DNA of 64,000 bases, taken from positions 138,514,897-138,578,896 of the forward strand of contig NC_081407.1 of the NCBI RefSeq assembly GCF_030272615.1. Reading direction: 5' to 3'. Shown piece by piece: positions 21,787 to 33,440 of this stretch. The notes beneath the pieces are model-generated. The model ran no database searches. It saw only the letters and a program-made list of their open reading frames with translations, and had not been told where the DNA came from. Each line of letters begins with the position of its first letter. Position 1 is the stretch's first letter. This DNA comes from Cryptomeria japonica. Its lineage: Eukaryota > Streptophyta > Pinopsida > Cupressales > Cupressaceae. Position numbers and translations under genes: made by a program.

Positions 21787-23408
21787 TGATTTATCCCGTC
21801 CTATTGAAGATTAAAAAACAAGGATTATTTTCTGTCCAAGTTGCGTGTTATGCGGTTCAAACGTTTATGTGTTATGCTGATAACGTTTTCAGATTGTAAT
21901 GATGACCAGCACACTTGTATATCTCAAGAATAAACAGCTCCTAATTGACTGAAAATTAACAAGAGATGCATATACAACTGTCTTATGTGGAAATAAGTCA
22001 GACTAGACTCAAAATCAAAAGCTGGCAGCAAACAGACATATTGTCAAACACTTGTCTCATGTCCTCAGATAATTATAAATAATAGAATAATGAGATGCAA
22101 TACTCCTTTCTTTTTAATTTCATATGATGGACAAGTAAACCATTGCATTGACAGCCTAAAGAACATTACATGAGCAACTAAGGATCAATTACATGGACTG
22201 TCATTAATGATAAATTTTCACACTTTCTGAGGACACTTGGACTGCAATCAAACTTGTGCATTCAACTGACAATTACAATGGGAATTAATTTGTAAATGAA
22301 CCTGGTGTCAAGCGCTGTGAAGAAGCAAGCAATATCATCTATCAAAGAGCCTCCATATGTGCAAGATTGAACCTCTTCCTATGTCGCCCCTGCTGCTACA
22401 AATGGGCGGTCTGAGTTGTCAATGTGGGCTGCTGAAAATGCTCCAAACCCACCTCCTAGCTGATCGCCCTCAACCCTAGAGGGGAGCACTTCACTAATTG
22501 ATATGTCTCAATGCCAAATCATAAGGATATGACCCAAATCGAGGGGTTCTTAATGCACAGGTCCAATTCTGATTACACACTGATATGTGGCCGATTCTAT
22601 CACCAAACTCTCCCAGATTCTCACAAAGGAAATCGCCTTACCCTCTAGATGAAATCGCTGTCCTCCAATTTGATGTACGAAGCTTCAATGAGGAGAGATG
22701 AACAAAATAGGGGTTTAGGCCAGGCAGTTCAAACTTTTGCTTTAGACTTTGAATATAATCAGCCAGCATATAATACTCCTCCAACACTCCTCCAAGAGGA
22801 TCGGCTGCCCTTCCTTGACCACTTCAATATGCAAAAGACTCTAAATCTGCCAATCTGAAAATACAATGAATTCATCCACCATGGCAAACAGCAATAACTC
22901 GATATGCATAATTAGGAAGACTGAGGTGTCTCCCTCTCAACACAACCCCTCGGAAGATCTTTCACTTCCTCAGTTATGCCAACCATCGGGAGTTTCCGTT
23001 CCCAAATGATTATTTGCACACAACCTTTTAGCTCCACAAGTCAACACAAGAAGAGATACTCAACAACTGATGATGAACAATGAATTACCTTCATCTATTT
23101 ATTTCTTTCTCATCCAATCATAAGATTCCTTCTAGAAGATCTCTTCTTAAGGGTAGGTACACTTTATTATTATTTTATTACACATTAATTTAATTGCACT
23201 TTATAAAATAATATTATATTCAAATCAAAGTGCACACGTCTCGTAATACGTGTAATCTCCTTATTTCACCATTAGACCCAATAGACATGAAATGTGAAGC
23301 TGTGAATCACTTCAACTCAAACCCCTAATCAATCCTCTTGGCCTACGAGGGTCGGATGATAGGCCAATCTCATGAAAGTATGAGGACTAATGAGAAGGGG
23401 ACATTACA
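21787..23408 (-). mobile_element. Gypsy-type solo LTR, minus orientation
   Basis: The minus strand begins TGTAATGTCCCC and ends GGGATAAATCA. CAACC flanks both sides (21782-21786, 23409-23413). At 1.62 kb it matches its family members at 8902 and 48368 in size. Its first bases share 'GCCTATCAT..GACCCTCGTAGGC' with the solo LTR at 8902. A TATA-like AATAAATAG (minus) sits near 23100. No internal region or primer site adjoins it. Confidence 0.72.
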
Positions 23409-24339
23409 CAACCCTAAGGTCGGGGTTGTCTTCGGTGATAGAAGGCGAGAGAACAACAAAAGATCTCTTCCATTAGCAAAGCTTTCTGGAAAAATATCCT
23501 AACTTTGCCCTTTTGAATCAACTTTGGACGCCCTTCCTTCACACCTTCTCTTTGGTATTATCTCTAGCGATAGCAAGACGTGCAAACCCTTTTGTTATCA
23601 ATACTTCATCACTCAGTACTATTGGCGTTTTTTGGTGGTATGTTCGGTATTTTGAAGACCCGATGACAAGAGCATTTCACCTTGTAATTGTTTGAACCTC
23701 ATATTGTTTTGGTTTCCTTTTAATGTGTTTTGACACTTTGTTCGGTTTCATGTGGAGGAATACATAATGTGTTGCGTGGGAACATTTATGGGTCCACACG
23801 TTTAGGAAATGGTTCTGTCATAATACAAGATATGGTTATTGGGCCCAGCCCATTACATGACTAATTCACACACCACATAGAAGAATGGGTCCAGCCCTAT
23901 TTACTTAAGTGGAATTCTAATGTTGCCTTCAGCAATTAGAATTCAACTTTTATTTTTCTACCTAGTTACAAAAACCAACACTCCCTCTTAACTAGGGAGA
24001 AAAATTAACACATAATCAGAATCTTTCAACCAGATTACATGATTAGGGCCCAGCCCTAAGTAATACATACAATATGCAACTTGAACACAAGTTTACACAA
24101 TATGGACCTTTCCATGAACTTCCTCTTGCAATGCCTACAAAGGATGAATCCAAAACTTCATAGCTTCACACTTTCCTGGGACCTGCATATATCATCAGAT
24201 TTTCATGATCTTTCATCATGCACATCCACAAAGGAAGAAAGAGACCTTTCCTTATGCATCCCTACAAGAATGAATACTTAGATATATACATAAACATACA
24301 ACATGAATCATGCACAACCGCAGAGGATACAATAAGCTT

Positions 24340-24575
24340 CTCCACTGAGAAGAACGACCTGCCACACCGCAGAGGGTGAGAAAGAATTACCACCTTGCAC
24401 TCCACAGACGGTAGACTCACCTTGCACTCTGCAGAGCGTGAGAAAGAACTACCACCTTGCACTCCGCAGAGGGTGAGAAAGAACTACCACCTTGCACTCT
24501 GCAGATGGTGGACTCACCTTGCACTCCGCAAAGGGTGAGAGAGAACTACCACCTTGCACTCCACAGAGGGTGGAT
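24340..24575 (-). repeat. Tandem repeats in the 3' non-coding part of Copia
   Basis: Repeats of CCACCTTGCACTC(C/T)GCAGA.GGTGAGAAAGAACTA, about 29-38 bp each and about six copies. Reverse-complement versions of the same words (CACCCTCTGCGGA..GCAAGGTGG) occur at 58785-59060 in another Copia, so this is a family feature. Confidence 0.85.
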
Positions 24576-25305
24576 GATACACCCAGTGTAGCATAGAGTA
24601 AAACAAAAACACCCGTTAGTTTCAACATAATATATATGATAGAAGAAAGGAAATAACTTTGCTATACTCAAGTAGAGATCATACATTAGACATATTCTAT
24701 TAAATCCATCATTAGAGCTGAAACACAAAGTTTAGAAAACCAGCAATAAGATTTACTGAAATAAGGTATGAGACTCCCTCTAAAACCCTATCTAGATGAT
24801 AAATCCACAACAAATTTCCTGACTTATAGTTGGAACCAATCCTAAATCTAAAATAGAATTTATCAAATTTGTATCCTTAATAAGGAGAAAGTTTGAAAGT
24901 TTGAGTAGACTTTTCAATCTAGATCCGATGGCATGAGCTGAAGTGGACCTTCTTGGATCATGCTTGTAAACTTGATAATTTTCCTTCTAGAACAGCTGTA
25001 AGGATTAGTTTCCAATACATCATTAATGAAATAAAACAACAAGATCAGAAGTTTTAACTTAAGGATGGATCAACAAACCAATAGATCAAAAGAGAAAATC
25101 TTCACGATTGTGGGGATTTGATACTTCATTTATGTTTGCATCTTCTTGCTCGTCGTGAGTTTGACAGTCCCTTGCAAAGTGGCCAAGCTTGTTGCATCGG
25201 AATCATCGGATGTGAGATAAGTCTCTTGGTCTCTTCCTTGAATGAGGGGTAGAAAAGCTGAAATCTCTATTTCTCTTGAGATCATTCTTCTTCCAATGGC
25301 TACCT

Positions 25306-26444
25306 GTGATAACCCCTACGGTATCACCTGATGTAAAATTATTAAATAATATTAATATATGGATTAATTAAATAAGGTTATTATAAATAAATGATTAAAA
25401 TGTTAATATATTTAATATATAAAAAAATAAAGGAAAAGTATTAAATAAAGGATTAAACTGGTAATATATTTAATATATAATAAGAAAGAAAAGTATTATT
25501 TATTTAATATATTTAAAATGTCAATATTTAGTATATGTCAATGTTAATATTTAATATATTTAAAACGTCAATATTCAATATGTAATAAGGAAACTATTAA
25601 TCAACGAGCCCCCCCGCCCCGCCCCCCCCACGATTACCATCGCATCCCTTCATGCGGAAGGGGACCCTTGGAGGGATACAACCCTTCACGGGGTATAAGG
25701 GGGGAACAGCAGCACGGAGAATAGGAGAAAAGGCAGCGTAAGGTATAAGAAGGACTGCTGCGTAGACAGAGAAAGAGGTCTGGAAAAACTACTGCTGCGG
25801 GTTACGAACAGGTAAGTAATGAATATTTTAGTATATATGTTAATGAATATAAGTAATGAATATGTTAATGAATATAAGTAATGAATATTTTAATACATAT
25901 GTTAATGAATATAAGTAATGAATATTTTAATACATATGTTAATGAATGGTTTTTAGATGTTAATGAATATGTGTAAACATATGTTAATGAATACATATTA
26001 ATGAATAGTTAGGAATATACGTTAATAAATGTGAATATATGATAATGGACATTTTCTGAATATATGTTATGGAATACATGTTAAGTTAGGAATATGTAAA
26101 TGTGGATCATGGAATGGAAAATAGTAATAAATTGTAAAATGTGATATAAATGTGATTATATGATGGAGGCTATAGGGAGGAAACTCCCTTAGCCTAATGG
26201 AGAGATTATGATAATCCCTGGTAGGCAGTATATACTGAATACCTATATGCATATATGTTATGGCTTGGTTGACAAAGTTCATCCAAGAAGAGACGGATTT
26301 GGCCAATCCTCTCTGGTAGACTTGGATGATGAGATGCATCATCCAAGGCAAGGAATGGATCATATATGATGGTCTTCCTTGGTATGGCTTGGGTGTAAGA
26401 AATTACATCCAAGACAGGAATCGAATTAACCTTCGATTTCCTGG
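25306..26444 (+). mobile_element. LTR fragment inserted in Copia gag
   Basis: Starts TGTGATAACCCC. Very AT-rich TTAATATATTTAAT-type sequence is followed by a C-rich run (25611-25628, almost all C) and tandem GTTAATGAATATAAGTAATG units (25818-25950). The interrupted gag has ATGGCT on both sides (25297-25302 and 26445-26450), compatible with a target duplication, but the right end does not finish in a clear CA. It is probably a truncated Gypsy-type LTR. Confidence 0.45.
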
Positions 26445-26459
26445 ATGGCTTGGGGCCAA

Positions 26460-27059
26460 GAGAACATGTTGCTCATCATAAGGGTTCTTAATTTTTCCTT
26501 TCGCAGCTAGCCGAGACTCTTCTTGAATGCAATCTCCCATTAATTGATCAAACTTAGGAAGCTCAACTCTGGCACTGATTCCTTGAACAAACGGTTCCCA
26601 AAAGGGAGCAAGACCATTTAGGGCAGTCATAGATAAGTCACTGTCTTCAACGCTCTTCCCAATGGTAGCAAGCTGATCTCTTAGCTCAAATATTCTCATG
26701 AAGTAAGCAGCAACAGGTTCTTCTTTCTCTAATTTGATGTAAGAGAGCTGATTCCTTAAAGCAAGTATGTAGTTGGTATTGTTGACTTCATACATCTTTT
26801 CCAATGAGGTGAACATCTCCCTAGCGGTCTTTTTCATGGAGATGGAAGGCACCAAGTGATTTTTGACGGAGTCTATTATTATCCTTTGAGCTTGGAAGTC
26901 CTTCTTCCAATCTTCTTTCTCACTTTCATCCTCAGGTTCCTTAGCATTCTTGCCAACATATTCAGCAAGATCATTCAATGCCATCATTATCCTGACCTTC
27001 CAAGAAGAGTAATTTGTGTGACCTTCCAACCTATCTTCAGCCCTGATATAAGAAGCCAT
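26460..27059 (-). pseudogene. Copia gag, N-terminal part (interrupted)
   Basis: ATG at 27059 gives MASYIRAEDRLEGHTNYSSW, a Copia gag of the UBN2/retrotran_gag type. It is closely parallel to MSGLKAEDRLEG.. at 53965, with KMYEVNNTNYILALR and EESRLAAKGKIKN conserved. The frame runs to HVLLAP and is then replaced by inserted DNA. The rest of gag resumes at 25296-25085 (SHWKKN.. and the zinc-knuckle region FRCNKLGHFARDC), where the first zinc-binding Cys codon has become a stop (TGA). The nucleocapsid part is therefore non-functional as read. Confidence 0.85.
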
Positions 27060-27142
27060 GAGGACTAAACCTTTGAACAGTAAGTTAGATAGGAGCACAA
27101 ATCTGATCACAACCTCTGTACGAACCTAGAGCTCTGATACCA

Positions 27143-28054
27143 TGTTGACTTTAGGTAATCAGATGTTAATCTAGTTACCTAAGTTATAAACAGATTGAGA
27201 AAAAGCAGAAATAACAATAAGAACACACAACACAAGACACAAGTACCCTGGGAAAACCTCCCTCTTGGAGGAAAAACCCAGCATGAAAGATTCAAATCAG
27301 ATTCTTAATTATGAGCAGATTACATGAATCAAATTACTTATCTGATTTGGTTGCCTAATTTAGGGCAGACTGAACCTAGCATATGCAGTTGTAGTGTGTC
27401 TTCAAGGAGAGCAGAATATCGACATCAATTGAAGAGGGAGATCACTAAAGTATAGCACATCACCTTACCCAGCAAGTTGTCCAATGAATTCACTCTCTAA
27501 GATGCCTGATTCGCTGACTGTTCTTGCATAAGACTGATCGCCCTTGATGAAGATGTGTGTTGTGTAGAATGAATCTTGTTTATATACAAGATTCACGTTC
27601 AAGTCTTCTAAGTCGGCCTTAACTAATTTCCTTTATTTTACATATTCACTTTGCACTTTGGCACCCAATTTGGGGCCTACATAACTTGCAACTTGTGACA
27701 CGTTTCCTATTTGAGGCCCAGCCCTATGAAATGCTTAACCACACGTTTCATTTAGGCCCAGCCCTATAAACATAAATTGCTTAACCACACGTTACATTTA
27801 GGTGTGTGTGTTTCACACGTTTCATGTGGAGGAATACATAATGTGTTGTGTGGGAACATTTATGGGTCCACACATTTAGGAAATGGTCCTGTCATAATAC
27901 AAGATATGGTTATTGGGCCCAGCCTATTACATGACTAATTCACACGCCACATAGAAGAATGGGTCCAGCCCTATTTACTTAAGTTGAATTCTAATGTTGC
28001 CTTCGGCAATCAGAATTCAACTTTTATTTTTCTACCTAGTTACAAAAACCAACA
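27143..28054 (-). repeat. 5' LTR of the minus-strand Copia
   Basis: 912 bp. In the R-like part (27245-27285) it carries the GGGTTTTTCCTCC-AAGA-GGGAGGTTTTCCC element (minus), which recurs in the Copia LTRs at 52251-52369, 53240 and 53670. The U3 start has a GAATTCTGATTGCC..GGCAACATTAGAATTC hairpin. Its last ~235 bp match 23745-23980. Confidence 0.85.
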
Positions 28055-30980
28055 CTTTTGTGTTTTTGAAAAAAATAAGTCCGAACTTCATTCAAATTTT
28101 GGCCTTTTACTTTGCCATTACAAGTTCGGTGTGTTTATTGTCTTTATAAGGCAAAAAAACAAAAGTGCTTTATAAAGAAAGCCCGAATTCTTTATTATTT
28201 GACTCGATCTTCACTTTGCCTTGACACCTTTCGATTTTTTCATCGGCATTTTCTAAGGCTCAAGAAACGCATTTCGCCCTTTAGTCTTACACCCAAAAAG
28301 GTCCGAATTCCTTTTGTTTTGACTCTTTTTACTATTATGTCAACGTTTTTTTTTAGGTATGCAGTTACACGTTCTTTTAGGCGACATTAAGATCCTTTTA
28401 CAAAACGCCCAAGCCTTACTTCATTTTTCTCTTAGACTCCTTGTGTTTTAGTACCAAATGATAACACTACTTTCAGTGTTTTCCATGGAAAAAATAGGAG
28501 CATATTCAAGTATTCCAAAAATGAGCAAAAGTTCATTGTTTGAGCACAAACCACCGAGTTTGTTCATCCTTTTGAACAAAGACATTCCAGCCTATGCAAT
28601 AACACCCTGGGGACACAGAATCTCATCATTCTACATCATTTCGCAGGATTGGGAATCATGTTCCAGATATTGCTTCTCAATGCCCCTAGATGACGAGTTG
28701 GTTATTCTTGGGTGACAACTTAACTTGCTACTCAATTCAATGGGTATGCCTTAGCCTAATCTTGTTATGCTCAGGATCTAGCTCTCTCTACCAGACCTAA
28801 CAAAATCCTACTCAGGGCCTTGACGAGGCAAACCAAGGAATGAGGGGGGTCCCTATCGGAGACGGGGAGTGTGTGCAAGGCACAACAAACGGGCATTAGC
28901 CACTCTCCATCCAAGGACATCCTCTTCAACTCCGTTTCCCCTTCATCCTACTTGATCTATCTTATGTTCTAGAATGACAAGGCCACTAAATTCAATAGTG
29001 GGAATGCAGATGTTAGACAACAAATTCATTACTATTTTGTAATAGTATTCTATACTTCGACTATGGTTTTGCCTTACTACACAAATAGCTTAGTAGTAAA
29101 CTTAATTATAATTTTAGACTGGTCAATACAAGATGGGCAGTCCAATGGACACACCTTGACATAAACCATCATAATGTATAAGAAATGTGATCAAGGTAAG
29201 GGCAGCTCTGACAAATTGTCATATCCCTTATACCATAGCATCGTTCATGTGTTCTAGTATTTTCTATTGATATTTATTGGAATAATAGTGTGCATTTACC
29301 TTGTGGAATGTTTCTACAAATGCAATTAACATATGCCACCATTAATGTATTAAGAATTGTATGATGAAAAATTGAAACTATATGTCGGTCATATATTAGC
29401 ATGCACTAATATATAAACACATCTATGCCCATTGTAAATCGCCACACTAATGTTATTGCTTTATATTTTTATAAAACATTATATCTTGACATACTTACAC
29501 CTAACAATATCTTCAAGCAAGATAGTACGTGTACCTTGCTTCATCTTTGCAAAGGCATCAGCATGGAGATGGATATTGTCTTTTTATATCCAGTAATATA
29601 TATTGAGCACAACTGTAGCATTATTTATTAACATAATCACCGCACTCAAAGTAAACATACACTGATTGCATATATATTGTCAAGTAGATTAATTCAAGAT
29701 AGTGTGCACATAAGGCAATAAGGAAAGGAGCATTTCCATTAATAGATGTGCAGGATTAAATTTATCTACAAGATAGATGAACAGCTACTGGGTGCATAAT
29801 GAAATATTAATGAATAGCTAAACTATGTTCTTCTAGAACAGTAGTTCTTGAGAAGTTGAATCCCAAATCAAGTTCATACAACATAGCATAATATAAACCA
29901 TAGTAAGGAGAGTTGGCTGCTGGAAAGTCACTTTCTTGAATTTTTTTCAATAGAAAGAAAGGTTTTTTTTCAATCAAAAATGTATATTCCACTGTAACTG
30001 CTATGACAATTTTGGAAATTTTCAATTAAAAATGTACAAAGGAAAGAAGCTCAATAATACAAAACATAAACCACCACACTAGGTAAAGGAAGAAATCAAA
30101 AGGGAGGAACCAATTCATAATCACGACTTTCACAATGTCTTCATTCTTGTAGAAAGCAATAGGTCTTCAAGACCTCACTTAATGCCTGCATCATAGATGT
30201 TTGCCCTACTTTAGGGTAAAAGTCAATAGCCCAAACAGTCAATAGTCTAATTCAGATTAACATTAATAGCCCAATAAATTAGGAGACACAGCTAAACAAC
30301 TCCTAATAGATAATCAAAAACTCTTCTGACTTGTCCTATCATTACTTGTGTTACTCATTATAAATGGTATTACATGGAAAATGGTTTCAATTTCATAAAG
30401 AGTTATATGAATCAATATTTTTAAGTGTAAGTGATCAGCATTTATATAAATTAAAAATTCTAGACACTAAAAATTACTTGTATTTTGATCTCAGAGCAAC
30501 TTGACTATATTTCATATTGTCATATGAAAAGAAAGATGATTTTAAATACAACATGAATTATCCATAGAAAATATTGTCCACTGGTCTTTAGTTACACATT
30601 GGCATTAGAAAGATGCATGCGAAAATGACAGAGTCAACATAAGGCATGGATCACTAAATACCTAGAGAAGAAAGTATGATCCACAGAAGAACATTAAGAA
30701 TCCTTAGATGTGGGGCTTCCTACAGACAATTTTATATGATATATTGTAAAGTTTCACACCTTGGAAAAAAATCAAAATAAACATTCATAAAACAAACAAT
30801 AAATTGTAGCATTGTAATTTCATCACAATCAACTAATGAAAAATAATAACAAATGGAGCATGGCCAAACAAAAACAGTATCTTCCCTCCCTACGAGAGAT
30901 TTGAATATACTGATAAAAATTTGATGCAACAGCAAGAATATTAGAAAGTTATAGTAATTCACATTGAGAAAAATACCTAC
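28055..30980. other. Intron DNA with unassigned repeats
   Basis: 28055-28735 is rich in TTTGCC/CGAACTT words and small ORFs (one of 85 codons at 28458) without recognised domains. 28826-28890 has a retroelement-like GGGGGGTCCCTATCGG patch. From about 29000 to the exon at 30981 the sequence is plain AT-rich intron. Confidence 0.4.
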
Positions 30981-31064
30981 AGTCTTATCTGTTACCACGC
31001 GAAAAGTGCCAGGAACAGAGATACCAGCCCCTCCTCCCATTGTTACCCCGTCCAATAATGCCAC
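30981..31064 (-). CDS. Exon of 3-hydroxyisobutyryl-CoA hydrolase-like protein (CHY1/HIBCH family)
   Basis: An 84-bp minus-strand exon preceded by TTTGTAG and followed by GTAGGT. It encodes exactly 28 residues: VALLDGVTMGGGAGISVPGT then FRVVTDKT. The MGGGAG motif is the oxyanion-hole/active-site glycine segment of the crotonase fold in plant 3-hydroxyisobutyryl-CoA hydrolases, which remove CoA from 3-hydroxyisobutyryl-CoA in valine breakdown. Phase 0 at both ends. The next exon in the protein is at 4745-4661; the preceding exon lies upstream (higher coordinates), and I could not find it in the window. Confidence 0.88.
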
Positions 31065-31499
31065 CTACAAACCAGTCATTTACAGTCAAAGATCTAATGA
31101 CTTAGACACTTAAAGTGAAGCAACTAAAAACCATGAACTCGATAAAATATCTTAAATGCTAAGCATGCATTACATGGCAAACAAAACATAAAATAATTCT
31201 ATCAAAATGAATTGTCCAAGAAATACTCATGCAAACAAGTGAGAGAATATAATTATTATTAAAGTAATATTATAATATTGCTATAATAGTCATCTTAGTC
31301 ATTTAGTTAGTATTTAGAAACTTTTGTTTATGTCTTTCATCTTTAGTTAGTTTTAGGAAGTTTCCTTTCTGTCTTTCGTGTTTCTCTTCTCAATCATTTC
31401 CGTTATGGAAAGATTGTCTTGTAATTTTCTATATAAGGAGTATTCCTCTCCTTAATTAATCACAACATTGAATTATCATTTCATAGTATCAGAGCATAG

Positions 31500-32180
31500 G
31501 TCCTTTTTTGGTGAATTTTTTGAGTAAAAAAATTCATGGTTTTTTAACTATAAATTTTGGGGAAATCTCGAGAAGTTTTTTTATTGGTTTTTTTAAAACA
31601 AAAATCATATTCTTTGGCAGAAATTTTATAAAATAAAATTCATGTTCTTTTCTGCTAGAGACCGAGGGTTTTTACCAGCAAAGTTTTTGAATGATTTTTT
31701 GATAAAAATTGCAGGTTTTTTGTTTTTTGTGGCTAGGGTTTCAACACGAGAAGACTTCATGCTTTTGCAAGGGTTTTGCTTGATTTTTCAATTTGGTTTA
31801 CTACTCGTGATGGCTGCAAGTAAAGGTTTTGAACAAATTGAGGAGGGGGGAAGGAGGGTTGTACAATTTTCTCCTCAAAAATCATTGATGGGTTTTTTTA
31901 TTTTTCTCCACAAAAAATCATGGATGGTTTTGCATGATTTTCTCTTCACAAATCATAGTTTCTTTGTTCATTTTTTGTGCAGTTTTTTCACACAAAAATT
32001 ATGGGTTTTCTCTACTAGAGGGTTTTCTGATTTTTTGCACAAAAAATCATGAAGGATGTTGTTGTTTTGGGGTTTTCTATTTTTTTCCAAAAAAATTATG
32101 GAGGGTTTGCCAATTTTTCCACAAAATCATGATTTCAGTTTTTTTGCCGATTTTTTTATCAACAAAAAATCGAAGTTCTT
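31500..32180 (+). repeat. T-rich leader with degenerate CACAAAAAATCATGG repeats
   Basis: Repeated TTTTTTC.CACAAAAAATCATGGA words, spaced irregularly. The 136-codon ORF across it is Phe-rich low complexity and not a credible gene. Confidence 0.7.
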
Positions 32181-32204
32181 GACAAGTTGATGACTTCATT
32201 ACCC

Positions 32205-32373
32205 AACATCAAGTTTGAAGGATTGTGGTAAACTTAGTCATATCCAGAAGTTCCGCAGAACCAAGGAGGGTCTTAGCAACAGGCTCATGTTGCTGAGCGT
32301 TCTGAGAAGAAGGGGGCAACCTTCTATGCATTCATGGCCAAATGACTTGCAGATTATGTCAAGTATTTTGTAG
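32205..32373 (+). pseudogene. Copia gag/protease-junction remnant
   Basis: Translates to AHVAERSEKKGATFYAFMAK before a stop. It parallels AHVAEHSDQKESAFYNFMAK in the Copia at 1-3343. The first half of the zinc knuckle is degenerate (KLSHIQKF). Interrupted at GGTAG by the 7.3-kb unit; the remaining pol is not found on the other side. Confidence 0.7.
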
Positions 32374-33440
32374 GGTAGTGTTGACGTGTATTTTGTACAC
32401 AATCATACATAGAATAAAATACCTAAAGGCATCTTATCCTCTCTTGAATAAAGTCGCTAACTGCTGAAGATTTCGCAAGAAGGATCAGTTAGGATGACTC
32501 CAATGTTCTTTTTAGTAGGATCTCTACGTGTGGATAAGCACCAGTGGTCGTTGTGATTGCTGTGTCATCAAGGGGCCTTACGTTGCCGAAGATTTTGCTA
32601 AACTAAACAAGCTTTCAAAAAATATCAAAAGGATAGGGTTTGCAAAGAGGTCTAATCTAGTCTAACCCTAAGAATGACTCAATATGGACAAGGCTTGGTG
32701 AGATTCTACCAACTTCAATATTGCCATAAACTAACAACTCAATTGAAATTGATGCGATCTTCTAAGGTAACAAATGATTTTCAATACATCAAAGATCAAG
32801 GACACTACCACGAAGGTACATATTCAAGATACAACAATGATTGAGGGTTTAAGTGATTCAAAAATCTCCAGTTGACCACGCAAGGCGTTCTTACAATCAG
32901 CAACAAGCTAGTGGTTTGGAAAGCGAATCCTACCAAAGATCAAGTCCAACACTTTGTCCTTCGAACACACTACTTTGATTGAGAATGATTCGAGAAAATT
33001 GAACAACCATGAAGATAACCAAGAGAATTGCAACAAAACACCATAACTTCAATATTTCATTGATCTCAAAGCCATCATATACAACAATTGTTTGAATTCT
33101 TTCTTCAAAGCTCAATCTTGCTACAAAAGTAAATTGCTTCTAAACTCTAATCTCTCTAATAATTTCTAACTCTCTTTCTTATTTCTCTGATCTTCTAATT
33201 TTCTAATTTTCTAATTACAAAATGAAATGAAATGAGGGTATAAATAGCATCCTCAATTACAATGAACGGTCCAGATCAAAAAGTAGATCAATGGTCAAGA
33301 TCATGACACCTAAACCCTAATCAGAGTTTGTTACAAATAGCCTCCTTTTTACTGAACAATATTAAATGCATAGCCAAATATTAAATTTGGCACAAAAACC
33401 TAGGAGACATAAACCAATGACAATTAAGGTGCCATGTCAT

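Larger units (their letters stand above)
23745..28054 (-). mobile_element. Deleted Copia retrotransposon, minus orientation
   Basis: The 5' LTR is 27143-28054 (starting TGTTGGTTTTTGTAAC on the minus strand). The primer site TGGTATCAGAGCTC is at 27142-27129. A partial 3' LTR lies at 23745-23980, next to the purine tract CTAGTTAAGAGGGAG (23999-23981). Gag is present but broken; protease, integrase, RT and RNase H are absent, so most of pol has been lost. The left LTR lacks its R-U5 end, and I found no clear target duplication. Confidence 0.82.
4746..30980 (-). other. Giant (about 26.2 kb) transposon-filled intron of the CHY1-like gene
   Basis: The donor ACT|GTAGGT at 30980 and the acceptor TTTTTAG| at 4746 bracket this interval, and the flanking exons are adjacent in the protein family. 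The intron holds two TG..CA units, two solo LTRs, one deleted Copia element and one 7.3-kb ORF-bearing unit. Whether it is spliced in the living plant is inferred from intact splice dinucleotides and conserved exon sequence. Confidence 0.65.

Noticed and set aside
28458-28715. 85-codon ORF
   Set aside because: Not low complexity, but I recognise no domain, splice context or homolog in the window; left as unassigned.
31642-32052. 136-codon Phe-rich ORF
   Set aside because: T-rich leader repeats of a Copia-like element; no domain and no similarity to gag.
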